Source: DASSKA01 sp035765755
GTDB taxonomy: Bacteria; Actinomycetota; Actinomycetes; Propionibacteriales; Nocardioidaceae
Length of the DNA: 7,840 nucleotides
Direction: 5' to 3'
Assembly (NCBI GenBank): GCA_035765755.1
Contig: DASTWW010000138.1
Location: 1-7,840 of the forward strand
Shown here: positions 6,021 to 7,840 of the stretch, piece by piece
How positions within the stretch are numbered: the first letter of the stretch is position 1
Layout: each line of letters starts with the position of its first letter
Translations under genes and position numbers: made by a program
Notes under the pieces: generated by a model
Told to the model about the DNA's origin: nothing
Seen by the model: the letters and a program-made list of their open reading frames with translations, nothing else
Databases searched by the model: none

Positions 6021-7448
6021 TCAGAACTGCAGGGCGTTCGCTGGGTCCTCCATGATCGCGGCCACGTCGGCCAGGAACCGCGAGCCCTTCTCGCCGTCGA
6101 TCAGCCGGTGGTCGAACGACAGCGCCAGCGTCGTGACGTCGCGCGCCTTGATCTTCCCGTTGTGCACCCATGGCTGCTTGCGCACCGCGCCGAACGCGAG
6201 GATCGCGGACTCACCCGGGTTGATGATCGGGGTGCCGGAGTCGACGCCGAACACGCCCACGTTGGTGATCGTGAACGTGCCGCCGCTCATCTCCCCCGGC
6301 TGGGTCTTGCCCTCACGGGCGGTCTTGGTCAGCGCGCCGATCGCCTCGGCGAGCTCCACCATGCCCATCGCGTCGGCGTCCTTGACGTTAGGCACCACCA
6401 GGCCACGCGTGGTGGCCGCGGCGATCCCGAGGTTCACGTAGTGCTTGTAGACGACCTCCTGCGCGGCGTCGTCCCAGGTGGCGTTGATCTCGGGAGTACG
6501 TCGCATGGCCAGGCACACCGCCCGGGCGGCCACCAGCAGCGGGGACACCCGGACACCGGAGAACGCCCGATCGGCCTTGAGCCGCGCGACGTACCGCATC
6601 GTCTTGGTGACGTCGACGGTGACCCATTCGGTGACGTGCGGCGCGGAGTACGCCGAGTCCACCATCGCCTGGGCCATCATCTTCCGGACGCCCTTGATCG
6701 GCTCGCGGGTCTCCCGCTCGCCCGGGGCGACCCGGCGGGTCTCGACGGGCTCGACCACCGAACCGGGCTCGGCCGCAGCCGCTCCCGAGCCGGCGGATTG
6801 CACGTCCTCTCGGGTCACCGTGGCGTTCGGCCCGGTCGGCGTGATGCTCCGCAGGTCCACGCCGAGGTCCTTGGCCAGCTTGCGCACCGGCGGCTTGGCC
6901 AGCACCCGCACGTTGCCGCCGGCGTGCGCGGCCGGTGCCTCGGCCGGCACCGCCGGCTCGTCGGCCGGCTCCGGCTGCGGGGTCTCCGCGACGGCGGGGG
7001 TGAACGCGCCCTGGACCTGCTCCTGGCTCTGCGCCCCGGCCTGCGAGGCGGGCGTCGCGGCGCCGCGGCGCGCCCGCCGCTTGACCTGGGCCTCCCTCGG
7101 CCCGTAGCCGACGAGGGTCTTGTGCTCCTCCTCGACCTTGGGTGCCGGGCTGCCGGTCATCCCGGGCTCCTGCGCGACCGGCTCACGCGGGCTCTGCTCC
7201 GCCGGGGCGGCCGCGCCGTCACCGATGCGGATGATCGGCGTGCCCACGGCGACCGTCTCGCCCTCGGGCACCAGCAGCTCCTGGACGGTGCCGGCGTACG
7301 GCGAGGGCAGCTCGACCAGCGACTTCGCGGTCTCGATCTCGACCACCACGTCGTTGACCTTGATGGTGTCGCCTACCTTCACCTTCCAGGTGACGATCTC
7401 GGCCTCGGTGAGGCCCTCACCGACGTCGGGCAGCTTGTACTCGTTCAC
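6021..7448 (-). CDS. bkdC: Branched-chain 2-oxoacid dehydrogenase E2 (dihydrolipoyl acyltransferase)
   Basis: A 475-residue E2 core subunit, which passes the acyl group from E1 via lipoyl-lysine to CoA, giving isobutyryl-, isovaleryl- or 2-methylbutyryl-CoA. Start: GTG at 7448 with GAGGAGG just upstream; a longer frame to 7595 only overlaps the E1-beta gene. Domains: one lipoyl domain (about 1-78) with Lys42 in ETAKS as the lipoylation site; an Ala/Pro/Glu-rich linker (79-179) containing LVGYGPR (112-118) and the basic patch KRRARR (123-128); an E1/E3-binding domain (about 180-216; VRVLAKPPVRKLAKDLGVDL); a second linker; and the acyltransferase domain (about 248-475) with SFDHRLIDG, giving catalytic His447 and Asp451. 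ETAKS and LVGYG favour branched-chain over pyruvate E2, though a pyruvate or mixed role is possible. E1-beta ends eight bases upstream; E1-alpha should lie outside the window. Confidence 0.92.
   Translation of the reverse strand: MNEYKLPDVGEGLTEAEIVTWKVKVGDTIKVNDVVVEIETAKSLVELPSPYAGTVQELLVPEGETVAVGTPIIRIGDGAAAPAEQSPREPVAQEPGMTGSPAPKVEEEHKTLVGYGPREAQVKRRARRGAATPASQAGAQSQEQVQGAFTPAVAETPQPEPADEPAVPAEAPAAHAGGNVRVLAKPPVRKLAKDLGVDLRSITPTGPNATVTREDVQSAGSGAAAAEPGSVVEPVETRRVAPGERETREPIKGVRKMMAQAMVDSAYSAPHVTEWVTVDVTKTMRYVARLKADRAFSGVRVSPLLVAARAVCLAMRRTPEINATWDDAAQEVVYKHYVNLGIAAATTRGLVVPNVKDADAMGMVELAEAIGALTKTAREGKTQPGEMSGGTFTITNVGVFGVDSGTPIINPGESAILAFGAVRKQPWVHNGKIKARDVTTLALSFDHRLIDGEKGSRFLADVAAIMEDPANALQF
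6738..6761. repeat. Possible copy of a dispersed actinobacterial repeat inside bkdC
   Basis: The + strand reads GGTCTCGACGGGCTCGACCA followed by CCGA. It encodes VVEPVETR of the second E2 linker on the - strand, just before the catalytic domain. The imperfectly palindromic form (GGT-TCGA core, then TCGA-ACC) matches my recollection of a short repeat with the pattern GGTTTCGACAAGCTCAACCA that is scattered through many high-GC actinobacterial genomes. Only one copy is visible here, so the assignment rests on memory. It is in frame and harmless to the protein because it lies in a flexible linker. Confidence 0.35.
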
Positions 7449-7451
7449 GGT

Positions 7452-7458
7452 CCTCCTC
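7452..7458 (-). promoter_or_regulatory. Ribosome-binding site of bkdC, overlapping the E1-beta stop
   Basis: Read on the - strand, GAGGAGG (7458-7452) lies three bases before the GTG at 7448 and overlaps the TGA stop of the E1-beta gene (7459-7457). This fixes the E2 start and implies that ribosomes finishing E1-beta re-initiate on E2, keeping subunit ratios linked. Confidence 0.7.
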
Positions 7459-7840
7459 AGAAGGCCATCGACCGGTCGACGGCGTCCAGCACCCGGTCCA
7501 GGTCGGGGAGCCACTCCTCCTCGATCCGGCTGGGCGGGTACGGCGTGTCGAAGCCGCCGACCCGCAGCACGGGGGCCTCCAGCGAGTAGAAGCACTCCTC
7601 GGCGACCCGCGCGGCCACCTCGGCGCCCATGCCCAGGTTGCTGTGCGCCTCGTGCACCACCACGGCCCGGCCGGTCTTGCGCACCGACTCCGCCACCGGA
7701 CCCATGTCCAGCGGGGACAGCGTGCGCAGGTCGATCACCTCGAGGCTGACCCCGTCGCCGGCGGCTGCTTCCGCGCTGGCCATGCAGGTCTTCACCATCG
7801 GGCCGTAGGCCAGCAGCGTGACGTCGCTGCCCTCACGGAC
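7457..7840 (-). CDS. bkdB: Branched-chain 2-oxoacid dehydrogenase E1 beta subunit, C-terminal part (5' end outside window)
   Basis: The last 127 codons of a thiamine-diphosphate enzyme beta subunit, open to the right edge of the window. The E1 alpha2-beta2 heterotetramer decarboxylates branched-chain 2-oxoacids and loads the acyl group onto E2 lipoyl-lysine. The visible part is the transketolase C-terminal domain. It starts in VREGSDVTLLAYGPMV, continues through SLEVIDLRTLSPLDM, AVVVHEAHSNLGMGAEVAARVAEE and VLRVGGFDTPYPPSRIEEEWLPD, and ends in DAVDRSMAF. The IDLRTLSPLD and GFDTPYPP motifs are typical of E1-beta subunits of pyruvate and branched-chain complexes. The branched-chain assignment rests mainly on the E2 next door. 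The ATG at 7798 is internal, because conserved sequence continues upstream of it. Confidence 0.9.
   Translation of the reverse strand, partial: VREGSDVTLLAYGPMVKTCMASAEAAAGDGVSLEVIDLRTLSPLDMGPVAESVRKTGRAVVVHEAHSNLGMGAEVAARVAEECFYSLEAPVLRVGGFDTPYPPSRIEEEWLPDLDRVLDAVDRSMAF

Noticed and set aside
5075..6055. + strand open frame opposite the MFS transporter
   Set aside because: A hydrophilic, Arg/His/Glu-rich product typical of the antisense of a membrane-protein gene, with no motif or convincing ribosome-binding site.
6108..7589. Long open frame on the + strand opposite bkdC
   Set aside because: Composition is His/Arg/Gly/Asp-rich without recognisable domains, and the opposite strand encodes a complete E2 with lipoyl, binding and catalytic motifs.
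7449..7595. N-terminal extension of E2 to an ATG at 7595
   Set aside because: It would overlap the conserved C-terminus of E1-beta in another frame and add 49 Arg/Gly/Pro-rich residues before the lipoyl domain. The GTG at 7448 has a strong GAGGAGG.
1..7840. Mobile element, CRISPR, tRNA/rRNA or defence-system content
   Set aside because: No transposase or integrase motifs, no repeat-spacer array and no RNA-gene signature were seen. All long frames on the coding strands are explained by metabolic or transport genes.

Overview
The window is very GC-rich throughout (about 70 % by eye), with GTG as well as ATG starts, tight operon spacing and strongly GC-biased third codon positions. Gene content points to a high-GC actinobacterium: a phenylacetate-CoA ligase, an AccD3-type fused carboxyltransferase, and a branched-chain 2-oxoacid dehydrogenase E2 with the actinobacterial linker style. 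A Nocardioides/Propionibacteriales-like host is a reasonable guess, but only a guess. I see no mobile element, integrase, RNA gene, CRISPR array or defence gene. This reads as ordinary chromosomal metabolism.

Left block, + strand (1-4547): the 3' end of a phenylacetate-CoA ligase gene (paaK), then after 27 bases a secreted M1-family zinc metallopeptidase. After 24 more bases comes a class III CoA-transferase, whose stop overlaps by four bases (ATGA) the start of a fused AccD/AccA carboxyltransferase. The four genes are close enough to be one transcript. Three act on acyl-CoA thioesters or their formation; the peptidase is the odd one out.

Centre (4548-4633): a convergent junction holding a perfect 10-bp inverted repeat around a 25-base centre. 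It is a candidate bidirectional terminator or a dispersed extragenic repeat.

Right block, - strand (4634-7840): reading from the right edge, the 3' end of the E1-beta subunit and the complete E2 subunit of a branched-chain 2-oxoacid dehydrogenase, translationally close-coupled. A 76-base gap with two stem-loops follows, then an MFS transporter of unknown substrate. The second stem-loop has perfect 13-bp arms and covers the transporter's Shine-Dalgarno sequence and the first base of its likely GTG start.

Taken together, the blocks suggest catabolism of aromatic and branched-chain acids to CoA esters, acyl-CoA transfer and carboxylation, plus a transporter. No clearly new biological system was found. 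The observations most worth a second look are the hairpin over the transporter start, the inverted repeat at the convergent junction, a possible dispersed-repeat copy inside the E2 linker, and the coupling of a CoA-transferase to a zinc-ribbon-less fused carboxyltransferase.
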